From Oceanirhabdus sp942490885 (lineage in GTDB: Bacteria > Bacillota > Clostridia > Clostridiales > Clostridiaceae): a stretch of DNA of 64,000 nucleotides. Location of the stretch: assembly GCA_942490885.1 (NCBI GenBank), contig CALNYT010000002.1, positions 2,604,001 through 2,668,000 on the forward strand, in the 5' to 3' direction. Positions 44,681-54,075 of the stretch are shown here, one piece after another. The stretch's first letter is position 1, and each line of letters starts with the position of its first letter. The notes under the pieces are model-generated. The model was not told the DNA's origin. It worked only from the letters and a program-made list of their open reading frames with translations, and did no database searches. Both the position numbers and the translations under genes were made by a program.

Positions 44681-47356
44681 TTATATTTCTTTTGCCTTCT
44701 TAATTAGTTCATATAACCTATTGAACCCATCCATAGGTGTTAAGTTTAGAATTTCAATATTCTTAATTTCATTAATTAAGTTATCTTTATATATATCATT
44801 AAAATTTAGTTGATGAAAAGGTTCATTATTTATTTCCTCAGAAGTTGTTTTTTGTTTAATTATATCTGTTTTGACTATCTCATGTGCAGCTTCGTTATTT
44901 TCCATATGAACTCTATCCACAGCAACTTCTTTTTCAACACTATGATTACCAACCTCTAATTCTTTTAAAATATCTTTAGCCCTATTGATTACAACATCAG
45001 GAATACCAGCTAATTTAGCTACTTCAATACCATATGAATCATCTGTTCCACCTTCAACAACTTTTCTTAAAAAGACTAGTTGATTATTTATTTCTTTAAT
45101 TGCAACTGAATAATTTTTAATTCCAGGAATCTTTCCCTCTAATTGAACTAATTCATGGTAATGAGTAGCAAAAAGTGTTTTGCATTTTAAAGCAGTATTA
45201 TTACACATATATTCAATAACTGCCCAAGCAATACTCAAACCATCAAAAGTACTTGTTCCTCTACCAACTTCATCAAGTAAAACAAGGCTATTATTAGTTG
45301 CATTATTAAGTATGTTAGAAACCTCAGCCATCTCAACCATAAAAGTACTCTTACCAGAGGCCAAATCATCTGAAGCTCCAATTCTAGTGAATATCTTATC
45401 ACATACAGATATATCTGCATAAGTAGCTGGAACATAAGATCCAATTTGCGCCATAAGCGTTATTAAAGCTACTTGTCTCATATATGTTGATTTACCAGCC
45501 ATGTTAGGTCCAGTAATAATTAACATTGTCTCATTGGCATTGTCTACATAAGTGTTATTCTCAACAAATGTATTTTTAGGGATCATGTTTTCAACTACTG
45601 GATGACGACCATTCTTGATGTTGACTATTCCTTTATCATTAAAAATGGGTTTACAATAGTTATTCTCTCTTGCAACATATGCTAATGAAGAAACACTATC
45701 GAGATTGGCTAAAATCTTAGCTGTGCATTTCATTCTATCTATTTTTTCATCAAGGATATCTCTAATTGCTACATATAGGTCATATTCTCTATTAATTAAT
45801 TTTTCCTCAGCGCCCAATAACTTATCCTCAACTTCTTTAAGTTCAGGTGTTATATATCTTTCAGCATTTGATAAGGTCTGTTTTCGTACATACCTACCTT
45901 CAGGAACAAGATGAATATTTGATTTGGTAATCTCTATATAGTAGCCAAATACTTTGTTATATTTTATTTTAAGAGAACGTATGCCTAAAGCTTCTTTTTC
46001 TTTAGCTTCAAGTGTTGCAATCCATTGCTTGCCGTTTTTCTTGGCTTCTCTTAACTCATCAATCTCTTGGTCATAACCATCTTTAATTATCCCACCTTCT
46101 TTTAAGGTGATTGGAGGATTTTCATCAATAGATTTCTCTAGTAAATTTGAAATATCTTCTAAAAGATCAATCTCTTCAAAATATCCACTTAATAATGGAG
46201 AATCAAAATCCTTAAGCAATTCTTTTACTCTAGGTATCTTATTAAGTGATAATTTTAGCGCAAACATCTCTTTGGGAGAAATATTACCTGTACTAATTTT
46301 ACCTATTAATCTCTCTATATCATAAATATCATTCAATGCTTCTTTTATATCTTCATGAACAAATACATTCTCAATTAGTTCTTGGATACCATTGAGTCTT
46401 TCATTTATATGGTCTTTATCTACAAGAGGCTTATCTATCCATTTTCTTAAATTTCTAGCTCCCATAGAAGTATCAGTTTTATCTAGAACCCATAAGAGAG
46501 AACCTTTTTTAGATTTATCCTTCATAGTTTCAGTTAACTCAAGATTTCTCTTAGAATTCATATCTAGTGATAAATGATCTAAAAGCTTATATGTTTCAAT
46601 CGTATTCATATGCTTAGGTAGAAATTTCAAATTATGTTTAAAATAATGTATTAGTGAACTTATAGAGATTTTTTCTATATGAGATAGCTTAACTAATTCG
46701 TCATTTGAAAATTGTTCTTTAAGTAGTTCAGTAAAATCCATTTTAAATTCTGAATCATCAATACTATTAGTAGGAATTGAAAATTTCTCATATAGTTCAG
46801 ATATAAATTCTTCACTACATCCATTATTAAAAATAATTTCTGTTGGCATGAATTTTGCAATTTCATTAAATATCATACTAGGATTATATCTCTCAAACGT
46901 AGTATAAAGTTCTCCTGTTGACACGTCACCAAAGCTAAGAGAAAATTGATTATTCTCATTATCAACAAACAAACTTAAAACGAAGTTGTTTTTATCTTCT
47001 TTAAGGAATTGAGAGTCTGTGTATGTTCCTGGTGTATATATTTTAACGATTTCTCTTTTAACTATACCTTTTGAAGCGTTTACATCTTCCACCTGTTCAC
47101 ATATAGCAACTTTATATCCTTTAGTAATCAATGTTCTTATATAGTTATGCGCTGAATGATATGGAACACCACACATTGGAGCTCTTTCTTCTAATCCACA
47201 ATCTCTTCCTGTAAGAGCAAGTTCTAGTTCTTTAGAAGCAGTTTTAGCATCATCGAAGAACATTTCATAAAAATCCCCTAGTCTAAATAAGAGAATGCAA
47301 TCCTTAGCATTCTCTTTTATTTCGAGGTATTGTAACATCATTGGTGTTAAAGCCAT
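44681..47356 (-). CDS. mutS: DNA mismatch repair protein MutS
   Basis: 891 residues. Mismatch-contact motif LGDFYEMFFDDA near 26 (Phe-x-Glu present), connector and lever domains, then ATPase with Walker A GPNMAGKSTYMRQ near 617 and Walker B LVLLDEVGRGTSTFDG near 697. The length is typical. AAAGGAGGTACT precedes the ATG. It lies 14 bases downstream of miaB and 18 upstream of mutL, so the three are one operon. Confidence 0.97.
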   Translation of the reverse strand: MALTPMMLQYLEIKENAKDCILLFRLGDFYEMFFDDAKTASKELELALTGRDCGLEERAPMCGVPYHSAHNYIRTLITKGYKVAICEQVEDVNASKGIVKREIVKIYTPGTYTDSQFLKEDKNNFVLSLFVDNENNQFSLSFGDVSTGELYTTFERYNPSMIFNEIAKFMPTEIIFNNGCSEEFISELYEKFSIPTNSIDDSEFKMDFTELLKEQFSNDELVKLSHIEKISISSLIHYFKHNLKFLPKHMNTIETYKLLDHLSLDMNSKRNLELTETMKDKSKKGSLLWVLDKTDTSMGARNLRKWIDKPLVDKDHINERLNGIQELIENVFVHEDIKEALNDIYDIERLIGKISTGNISPKEMFALKLSLNKIPRVKELLKDFDSPLLSGYFEEIDLLEDISNLLEKSIDENPPITLKEGGIIKDGYDQEIDELREAKKNGKQWIATLEAKEKEALGIRSLKIKYNKVFGYYIEITKSNIHLVPEGRYVRKQTLSNAERYITPELKEVEDKLLGAEEKLINREYDLYVAIRDILDEKIDRMKCTAKILANLDSVSSLAYVARENNYCKPIFNDKGIVNIKNGRHPVVENMIPKNTFVENNTYVDNANETMLIITGPNMAGKSTYMRQVALITLMAQIGSYVPATYADISVCDKIFTRIGASDDLASGKSTFMVEMAEVSNILNNATNNSLVLLDEVGRGTSTFDGLSIAWAVIEYMCNNTALKCKTLFATHYHELVQLEGKIPGIKNYSVAIKEINNQLVFLRKVVEGGTDDSYGIEVAKLAGIPDVVINRAKDILKELEVGNHSVEKEVAVDRVHMENNEAAHEIVKTDIIKQKTTSEEINNEPFHQLNFNDIYKDNLINEIKNIEILNLTPMDGFNRLYELIKKAKEI

Positions 47357-47370
47357 GATAAGTACCTCCT

Positions 47371-48696
47371 TTAAACCTCTTCACCCATCAATGAGAAAGA
47401 TTTTGGTGATGTTATTTTAACATTTACAATATTTCCAATGCTCTCTTGTGAACCAGCAAAGTTTACTAATTTACCGTTTCTAGTTCTACCCATTAACATA
47501 GATTCATTATTTTTTGAAGCTCCTTCAACTAACACTTCAACAATTTTATCTTTATATTCTAAGTTACTCTTTATTGTATTTTCATTTATTATATCTAGTA
47601 ATCTATTAAATCTTTCATGTTTAACATTTTCGGGCACTTGATCTTCATATTCAGCAGCTGGGGTACCCTTTCTCTGAGAATATAAGAATGTATAAGCAGC
47701 ATCGTATCCTACATTTTTACATAAATCTAGTGTAGCCTGAAAATCATCTTCAGTTTCACCAGGGAATCCAACAATTAAGTCAGTGCTTAAAGCCACATTT
47801 GGAATTCTCTCTTTTATTTTCTCAACAAGTTGAAGATAACTTTCTTTTGTATAATGTCTGTTCATTTTATTTAGGATGTTAGATGATCCACTCTGTACTG
47901 GCAAATGGACTTGTTCACATAACTTATCACATTCTGCAATAGCATCAATTACATCATCTGAAAGGTCTTTTGGATGAGAGGTCATAAACCTTACTCTTGC
48001 TAGTCCTTCAATTTCGTTAATCATTCTTAAAAGCTTTGCAAATGAAACTTCATCATTCAATCCTTTTCCATATGAATTAACATTCTGTCCAAGAAGGGTA
48101 ACTTCTTTATATCCTCTAGATACAAGCTCTTTTATCTCATTAATAATTTCTTCAGGTTTTCTGCTTCTTTCACGCCCTCTAACATGAGGAACAATACAAT
48201 ATGTGCAGAAATTATTACATCCATACATAATAGTAACAAAGGCTTTATATGGATTTTTTCTATCAATAGGAAGATTTGATTCGATCTCCTCTAAACTTTT
48301 CTCTTTATCCCATATTTCTGCTATAGGTCTTTCACCACTTAATGCTTTAGTTAAATATTCTGGGAATTTATATGAATTATGAGTTCCAATAATTATATCT
48401 ACATATGGGAATTTCTTAATAATCTCATCCTTCATACCTGGTTGCTGCATCATACATCCTGTTACTGCAATTACTAACTCTGGTTTTTCCAGTTTTAATT
48501 TCTTAAGTGCACCTAAGTGACCAAAAACCTTAAGTTCTGCATTTTCTCTTACACAGCAAGTATTAAAGATTATGATATCTGCTTCATTTTTGTCTTCCGT
48601 ATATGTGTAATTTTTTATTTTCAACATACCTGAGATTTTTTCAGAATCTTCTTCATTCATTTGACAACCCCAAGTTTCAATGAAATACTTTAACAT
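47371..48696 (-). CDS. miaB: tRNA-2-methylthio-N6-dimethylallyladenosine synthase MiaB
   Basis: Radical-SAM methylthiotransferase that modifies i6A37 of tRNA. 441 residues: an N-terminal UPF0004 cluster domain with Cys in WGCQMNEEDSE, CCVRE and TGCMMQ; the radical-SAM CxxxCxxC in YGCNNFCTYCIVPHVRGRE near 155; and a C-terminal TRAM domain (VEVLVEGASKNNESMLMGRT). All six cluster cysteines are present. It is the first gene of the miaB-mutS-mutL-miaA-hfq run; AAGGAGAATG lies before the ATG. Confidence 0.96.
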   Translation of the reverse strand: MLKYFIETWGCQMNEEDSEKISGMLKIKNYTYTEDKNEADIIIFNTCCVRENAELKVFGHLGALKKLKLEKPELVIAVTGCMMQQPGMKDEIIKKFPYVDIIIGTHNSYKFPEYLTKALSGERPIAEIWDKEKSLEEIESNLPIDRKNPYKAFVTIMYGCNNFCTYCIVPHVRGRERSRKPEEIINEIKELVSRGYKEVTLLGQNVNSYGKGLNDEVSFAKLLRMINEIEGLARVRFMTSHPKDLSDDVIDAIAECDKLCEQVHLPVQSGSSNILNKMNRHYTKESYLQLVEKIKERIPNVALSTDLIVGFPGETEDDFQATLDLCKNVGYDAAYTFLYSQRKGTPAAEYEDQVPENVKHERFNRLLDIINENTIKSNLEYKDKIVEVLVEGASKNNESMLMGRTRNGKLVNFAGSQESIGNIVNVKITSPKSFSLMGEEV

Positions 48697-48851
48697 TAAT
48701 CATTCTCCTTCTTCGTCTATAGTATAAAATTTTATTCAAATTTTGATTTTTAGAAATACAATTATCAACTAAATATTATACACTCTTGGGGTATATATAA
48801 TCAATAGATAAATTAGGCTGTGTTAAAAAATAGTTGATAATATGATGCTTT

Positions 48852-48877
48852 AAAGGGAACCTTAATTGGTTCCCTTT
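48852..48877. terminator. Inverted repeat upstream of miaB
   Basis: AAAGGGAACC pairs exactly with GGTTCCCTTT around a 6-base loop. It could terminate transcription coming from either side. Confidence 0.6.
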
Positions 48878-48930
48878 ATTGGTATTTATAGTTAGTTTTT
48901 AATATAAGTTTATTAAGTAAGTTCTTTATT

Positions 48931-49035
48931 TATAGAGAATCCAGTACGAAAATTTATTTATACTTGTTCCAAAATCTCAGCGTATCAATGAGTTATGGAC
49001 ACGTATAAATAAAAATTTGAGTTGGAATCTCTATA
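48931..49035. repeat. 105-bp palindromic repeat, copy 1 (MITE-like)
   Basis: Ends TATAGAGAATCCA and TGGAATCTCTATA form near-perfect terminal inverted repeats, with a second inner pair (AAATTTATTTATAC and GTATAAATAAAAATTT). It matches 62623-62727 at 103 of 105 positions. Too short to code for a transposase. The shared core is TTGTTCCAAAATCTCAGCG and on to GGACAC. Confidence 0.85.
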
Positions 49036-49085
49036 GTGAAGTATATAATAAAATTACATATCAAAGTATTTACGAATACAACTTG

Positions 49086-49835
49086 TTAAATTGATAATTT
49101 TTTTGCTCTTATAAATAAAAATTGCGGCCTCTTGGTTAATACCTCATATGCATCAGGCATTTCAATTTTAAATTGTTCCGTTGGCATAGGTTCTAATAAC
49201 TTTTCTATTATAAAGCCTGAATTAGTTACTGATGAGATAATATCACATAATGGCCTTCTGTAAAATTGTACATTGACCTTTCCGTTAATAGTACTCCATT
49301 CTTCTTCTAATAATTCTGTAAGAAAATAATTCTCTTTATTATGTGTTGTAAAGTCCATAAACGGATGATGAACGGAAAAAACGAGTTGTCCACCATCTTT
49401 TAATATTCTGTTAAATTCACTCATTACTGTATCCCAATTCTTCAAATAATGAAGAGTTAATGATGATAATACAATATCTATAGATTTATCTTCTATAAAA
49501 TCTAATGAATCATTCAAATCTGCCCTTAAAATTTTGCCATTATTTCCAACTCTTTTTTTAGTCATTTCTATCATAGTTGGACTAAAATCTACTGCAATTA
49601 CATCTGCTCCCTTATCCAATAACCATTTAGTATACCACCCAGCTGCACACCCTCCATCAAAAACTTTTTTCCCTTTTACATCTGGAAGTAAAGATATGGT
49701 CGCAGGTCTTTCATAATAAGCATTAAACGGTTTTGTATCTACGTATTTAAAATAATGTTCAGCCATTTCTTCATAAGAATTAAACGAAACTGAATCTTTA
49801 TTTAAAATATGTTCTTGCTTTGATTGATTACTCAA
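49086..49835 (-). CDS. SAM-dependent methyltransferase (class I)
   Basis: 249 residues. Motif I VFDGGCAAGWYTKWL near 58 is followed by the acidic residue in VIAVDFSPTMIEM, and SSLTLHYLKNWD near 115. The pattern fits UbiE/Methyltransf_11-like small-molecule methyltransferases. GGAGGGATTAC lies before the ATG at 49835. It is transcribed alone, on the minus strand, between repeat copy 1 and the chemoreceptor. Substrate unknown; biotin/BioC-like use cannot be excluded but is not supported. Confidence 0.82.
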   Translation of the reverse strand: MSNQSKQEHILNKDSVSFNSYEEMAEHYFKYVDTKPFNAYYERPATISLLPDVKGKKVFDGGCAAGWYTKWLLDKGADVIAVDFSPTMIEMTKKRVGNNGKILRADLNDSLDFIEDKSIDIVLSSLTLHYLKNWDTVMSEFNRILKDGGQLVFSVHHPFMDFTTHNKENYFLTELLEEEWSTINGKVNVQFYRRPLCDIISSVTNSGFIIEKLLEPMPTEQFKIEMPDAYEVLTKRPQFLFIRAKKLSI

Positions 49836-50048
49836 TGTAATCCCTCCTTATTCATTCGCATTATTTTACTATTATGCTGTAATTATTAAATTTCCCTTAC
49901 TGTACATAACAAGTATATTATACCATATTATTAAATAAATAGATAAATAGTATTAAGTCCTGCTTCTGAATTTGAGCAAAAAATAAAGGGTAGTACAATT
50001 AAGTACACCCTGTTTACTGCATGTTGCTATCATGTTGTCCTTCAATAT

Positions 50049-52076
50049 TTAAAGAGATTTAGTTAACATATTAAACTCATTATCAAAGTCTTCAATAATA
50101 GAATTCACTTTAGTAGAGATATTTTTTAAAATTTCAGCTAGTTCGGATACCTCACTACTAACTTCAAGTTGCTTCTTCGAATCAGCAAATACTATTGTAG
50201 TATTTGCAGCAGACTCTTTGGCAATATTAGACATTTTAGTCATTCTTTCAAAAATTTCAGAAGTTCCTACGGCTGCTTCTTCCGTTGCCGCTGAAACATC
50301 TTCTATTTTGCTTGAAACAGTATCTACAGTTTGTTGTATCTCGTTAAAAACTTCACCAGATTTATAAGCAATCTTTAATCCACCTTGAACCGTACCAACG
50401 ACATTATTCATCATCTCTAATGTTTGATTAATTTCTTGTTGTGTAGCTAAAATTAGAGATTTTATATTTTCTGTTGACCTAGAAGATTCTTCCGCGAGTT
50501 TTCTAACTTCATCTGACACAACTGAAAAACCTCTGCCATGTTCGCCTGCCCTTGCGGCTTCAATTGCTGCGTTTAAAGCAAGTAAATTAGTTTGTTCAGA
50601 TATATCACTTATCAGCTTCACAATTTCACCTATACGAATTGAATACTTATCTAAAGTTTTCATTTTTAAAACTGCATCTTTTACTGCAACATCTATGCTA
50701 CTCATCTCATTTATAGTATTATCAATATTTATTCTTCCATCTTTAGCTTGCATAGTAGAATTGATAGCCAATTCCGTAACTTCAGTAAAAACTTGAGCAA
50801 TTTGCTGTAAATTTCTAGACATTTCATCCACAATTGAAGTACTCTCTTCTGTTGTTGTAAGATTATCTTTAGCGCCTTTTGCTATATTCTCAACATTTTC
50901 AGAAATACCAGTATTGGAGTATACTATGTTTTCTACGCTATTAGCAAGATTTATAGAAGAACTCATCACCATGTTAGAAGCTTTCTTTAAGTCTATTAAT
51001 AAAGACTCAGCTGATTCTTTTGTTTTTAGAATAGATTCTTTTGTATCATGTTGTTTTTCTTTTATTTTCTTTATAGTATAACAAATAAAAAAACTTATAA
51101 GAAATAATACAATTGTTAAAATAAGTATCAAAGCAATTATTTGCTTTAATTGTTTTAGTATTTGAGTTTTATCATTATACGCAATTAGCTTCCAATCACC
51201 TTCAAATTCTTTGATATTGACAGATTTATGTATGTTACTACTTATTTCATGAACTTTAGCCTTTGGATTTATTGTTATAAAAGAGAAAATCCCTTCAGAA
51301 TTTCTTATATTTCCACTTTCGTTAACGGATATTTCAGTCCATGATTTTGCATATGAATCACTAAATTTATAATCCTTATCTTCGTACATAAAAGCCCATT
51401 CTGTTTCTTTATTAACCCCTTTTAAATAATAACCATCTTCATTTAAGAGTAAAATATTACTAATGCCTTCATCTTGTAACATAGAGAGAATATTTTGTCC
51501 TTCGTAATATAGGATAATCATTCCTCTTTTAGCACCACCTATACCATATATAGGAGTGGAAAATTTTAAAACTGGTGATTGTGGTTCTTTAATTATGCCA
51601 TTCTCTTTACTCAATTCAAAATCAGAAACATAAATATCTCCATTTTGAAGTTCGTCATTAGCTTGAAAGATATCTTCGTTCTTAAACGAAGATAAAATAT
51701 CACTTGATGCCACTTGAGGTTTTCCATTAGCATAATCAACTCTTATAATTTCAGTGCCATAAAGATCTACTATGCTTATTTTATTAAAAACCATCATACT
51801 TTTAGAATAGTTAATCAAATCTTTTTTTACCAAAGGAATATAGCTTTCATCAAAAAATAATCTCTTCATAGTTTCCATTTGAGATAAAAAAGTTAAATCT
51901 GAAACAACCTGTTTAAAGTCTTTGAAAATATATCCTGATTTAGTTGCTATGCTCTGAGCTTGTTCAATTTTAAACTTATCAATTTCTTTCCAATATAGAA
52001 AACTTCCTATAGAAAAATTTAAAATTAGTATAACTAATATTGATGGTAAAAAAAGCTTTAAAAATTGTTTTTTCAA
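50049..52076 (-). CDS. Methyl-accepting chemotaxis protein with extracellular Cache domain
   Basis: 675 residues. A first membrane helix (about 9-30), a dCache-type sensor outside the cell to about 300, a second helix (ALILILTIVLFLISFFICYT, about 315-337), then a long cytoplasmic coiled-coil signalling domain. Its tip reads TNLLALNAAIEAARAGEHGR and is followed by GFSVVSDEVRKLAEES. No classical HAMP motif stands out. I choose TTG 52076 because AGGGGGTGC precedes it; a longer ATG frame from 52100 has no site. A cre-like sequence lies 20 bases upstream. Confidence 0.9.
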   Translation of the reverse strand: MKKQFLKLFLPSILVILILNFSIGSFLYWKEIDKFKIEQAQSIATKSGYIFKDFKQVVSDLTFLSQMETMKRLFFDESYIPLVKKDLINYSKSMMVFNKISIVDLYGTEIIRVDYANGKPQVASSDILSSFKNEDIFQANDELQNGDIYVSDFELSKENGIIKEPQSPVLKFSTPIYGIGGAKRGMIILYYEGQNILSMLQDEGISNILLLNEDGYYLKGVNKETEWAFMYEDKDYKFSDSYAKSWTEISVNESGNIRNSEGIFSFITINPKAKVHEISSNIHKSVNIKEFEGDWKLIAYNDKTQILKQLKQIIALILILTIVLFLISFFICYTIKKIKEKQHDTKESILKTKESAESLLIDLKKASNMVMSSSINLANSVENIVYSNTGISENVENIAKGAKDNLTTTEESTSIVDEMSRNLQQIAQVFTEVTELAINSTMQAKDGRINIDNTINEMSSIDVAVKDAVLKMKTLDKYSIRIGEIVKLISDISEQTNLLALNAAIEAARAGEHGRGFSVVSDEVRKLAEESSRSTENIKSLILATQQEINQTLEMMNNVVGTVQGGLKIAYKSGEVFNEIQQTVDTVSSKIEDVSAATEEAAVGTSEIFERMTKMSNIAKESAANTTIVFADSKKQLEVSSEVSELAEILKNISTKVNSIIEDFDNEFNMLTKSL

Positions 52077-52095
52077 ATTAGCACCCCCTATTTCA

Positions 52096-52109
52096 TGCAA
52101 ACGTTTTCA
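52096..52109 (-). promoter_or_regulatory. Likely CcpA cre site upstream of the chemoreceptor
   Basis: TGCAAACGTTTTCA matches 13 of 14 positions of TGWAANCGNTNWCA; the complement (TGAAAACGTTTGCA) also scores 13. It lies 20 bases before the chosen start, a repressing position. Confidence 0.55.
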
Positions 52110-52524
52110 TTGTCAAAAAAAATTTCAAGTCCTTAACAATCAATTCACTAGTATTATAGCAATTTAAATTGCATTATTCAATATTTAACGTGTTAACTCC
52201 CTTTGTATTATATCCTTATAAAGGATAGATATATTTGATTAATTAGATATAATTTGCAAATATTCAAATTAATCACTTCCAAAACTCTTTAAAATAATGC
52301 AACTTTGCGTTCTTTTTATTATAGTTATGACACTTGCAATTCAAATTACAATAAATAATTTTTATTCTAAAATATTTTTAAATAATATTTAAAATCCCTA
52401 CTATTTATAATAGTGAGCACAAAAAAGCTCATGAATATTGACCTGATTTTATAAAAACTATTTCTAAAAAAATAATCAATTTTAAAAATTACTAAATCAA
52501 ATCAAATAAATTTTGAAGGCTTAC

Positions 52525-52553
52525 TTGCAAAAAATCTTACCTAAAGTTATAAT
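52525..52553 (+). promoter_or_regulatory. Sigma-A promoter of the aminotransferase operon
   Basis: TTGCAA (52525-52530) and TATAAT (52548-52553) with exactly 17 bases between. The 52110-52524 stretch upstream is very AT-rich with no gene seen. Confidence 0.78.
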
Positions 52554-52658
52554 GAAATTGTACATAATATTATAAAAATTTATTAAGTTCTTACAATCAT
52601 AATATAATAAAAAAATTCTTAATTTAATTAAGAAAAATCCGTATCGGGGGTGCTTTTT

Positions 52659-53843
52659 ATGGAATTAAGATACTCAGATAGAGCGTCTTATGTTAAGGCA
52701 AGTGAAATTAGAGAGTTATTAAAATTAACTCAAAGACCAGAGGTTATTTCTTTCGCAGGTGGACTTCCTGCTCCAGAGTTATTTCCTTTAGAACAAATTA
52801 ATGAAGTAATGAATAAGGTTATTTTAGAAGATGGACATGCAGCTTTACAGTATGCAACTACTGAAGGATATAATCCTTTAAGAAAGATTATTGCAGAGCA
52901 ACGAATGCAACCAAATGGAATAGATTGTACTTTTGAAAATATAATGATAACAAATGGTTCTCAACAAGGATTAGAGTTTTCAGGTAAATTGTTCATTAAT
53001 GAAGGTGACATTATAATGTGTGAAAGCCCTAGTTATTTAGGAGCAATTAACGCTTTCAAAATTTATAATCCTACATTTGTAGAGATTCCTATGGATGAAA
53101 ATGGAATGATTATTGAAGAGCTTGAAAAAGCACTTGAAAAATATCCAGAAACTAAGATGATATATACTATTCCTGATTTTCAAAATCCATCAGGAAAAAC
53201 AATGTCTCTTGAAAGAAGAAAAAGACTTGCTGAAATTGCAAATGAGAAAAAGATACCTGTTATTGAAGACAGTCCATATGGAGAATTAAGATTTGAAGGT
53301 GAAAAACTTCCTTGTATTAAGCATTTTGATGCAGAAGGTTATGTAATAACTCTAGGTTCATTTTCAAAAACTTTCTGTCCAGGACTAAGAATCGGCTGGG
53401 TATGTGCACATAAGGATATAGTTAATAAATACGTTCTTATTAAACAAGGGGCTGATTTACAAGCTAGTTCTGTAAGTCAACTTGCAGCTGCAAGATTTAT
53501 GCAAGAATATGATTTGAATGATCACATAAAGAAAATAATTTCTGTTTATAAGAAAAGAAGAGATATTATGCTTGATAGTATGGAGAAATACTTCCCTGCT
53601 GAAGTTAAATTCACTTATCCAGAAGGTGGATTGTTTACTTGGGTTGAATTAAGAGAAGATTTAGACTCAAGAGAAATAAATATGGAAGCATTAGAAGTAA
53701 ACGTTGCTTTTGTTCCTGGCGGATCTTTCTTCCCTAATGGTGGAAATAACAATACCTTCAGATTAAATTACTCAACAATGCCTGAAGACAAGATTGTAGA
53801 GGGAATTAAGAGACTTGGTGAAGTTTTAAAAAGACATTATTAA
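52659..53843 (+). CDS. PLP-dependent aminotransferase (class I/MocR-like, 2-aminoadipate type)
   Basis: 394 residues of fold-type I. ISFAGGLPAPELFPL near 30 is the hallmark of the LysN/ARO8-like group. ITNGSQQGLEFSGKL holds the cofactor-phosphate region near 100, and the Schiff-base lysine is in TLGSFSKTFCPGLRIGW near 235. It lacks the GntR domain of MocR regulators. I choose ATG 52659 with GGGGGTGC upstream. A small ORF and a second aminotransferase follow on the same strand. Exact amino-acid substrate is unknown; branched-chain or 2-aminoadipate-type acids are likely. Confidence 0.86.
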   Translation: MELRYSDRASYVKASEIRELLKLTQRPEVISFAGGLPAPELFPLEQINEVMNKVILEDGHAALQYATTEGYNPLRKIIAEQRMQPNGIDCTFENIMITNGSQQGLEFSGKLFINEGDIIMCESPSYLGAINAFKIYNPTFVEIPMDENGMIIEELEKALEKYPETKMIYTIPDFQNPSGKTMSLERRKRLAEIANEKKIPVIEDSPYGELRFEGEKLPCIKHFDAEGYVITLGSFSKTFCPGLRIGWVCAHKDIVNKYVLIKQGADLQASSVSQLAAARFMQEYDLNDHIKKIISVYKKRRDIMLDSMEKYFPAEVKFTYPEGGLFTWVELREDLDSREINMEALEVNVAFVPGGSFFPNGGNNNTFRLNYSTMPEDKIVEGIKRLGEVLKRHY

Positions 53844-53906
53844 TCGGATTAATTGATGAATAAAAATCCCCTTTTAGGTAATTATAAATCTGAAGGGGGA
53901 ATCACT

Positions 53907-54059
53907 ATGTATGACGCTAAGAAAAAAAATGTAGAGGTTAATTTTCAGAATATATTGAACTGTAAATGCATTTCGGATAAAATATATTTTGAGTATAACT
54001 ATTATACTTATTTAAAGTTGCAAAAAACTAAGTTTAATCCAAATGATAATTTATTTTAA
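53907..54059 (+). CDS. Small unknown protein between two aminotransferases, 50 residues
   Basis: ATG 53907 with AAGGGGGAATC upstream, so it is probably translated. The sequence (MYDAKKKNVEVNFQNILNCK, ending KFNPNDNLF) is Tyr/Asn-rich with one C-x-C pair and no recognisable fold. It sits 63 bases after the first aminotransferase and its stop is 16 bases before the next start. Confidence 0.5.
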   Translation: MYDAKKKNVEVNFQNILNCKCISDKIYFEYNYYTYLKLQKTKFNPNDNLF

Positions 54060-54075
54060 TTTAGGGGGCGTGGAT

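Noticed and set aside
42846..46577. Many open frames on the plus strand across mutL and mutS
   Set aside because: They are mirror frames of well-supported genes, lack ribosome sites and have unlikely composition.
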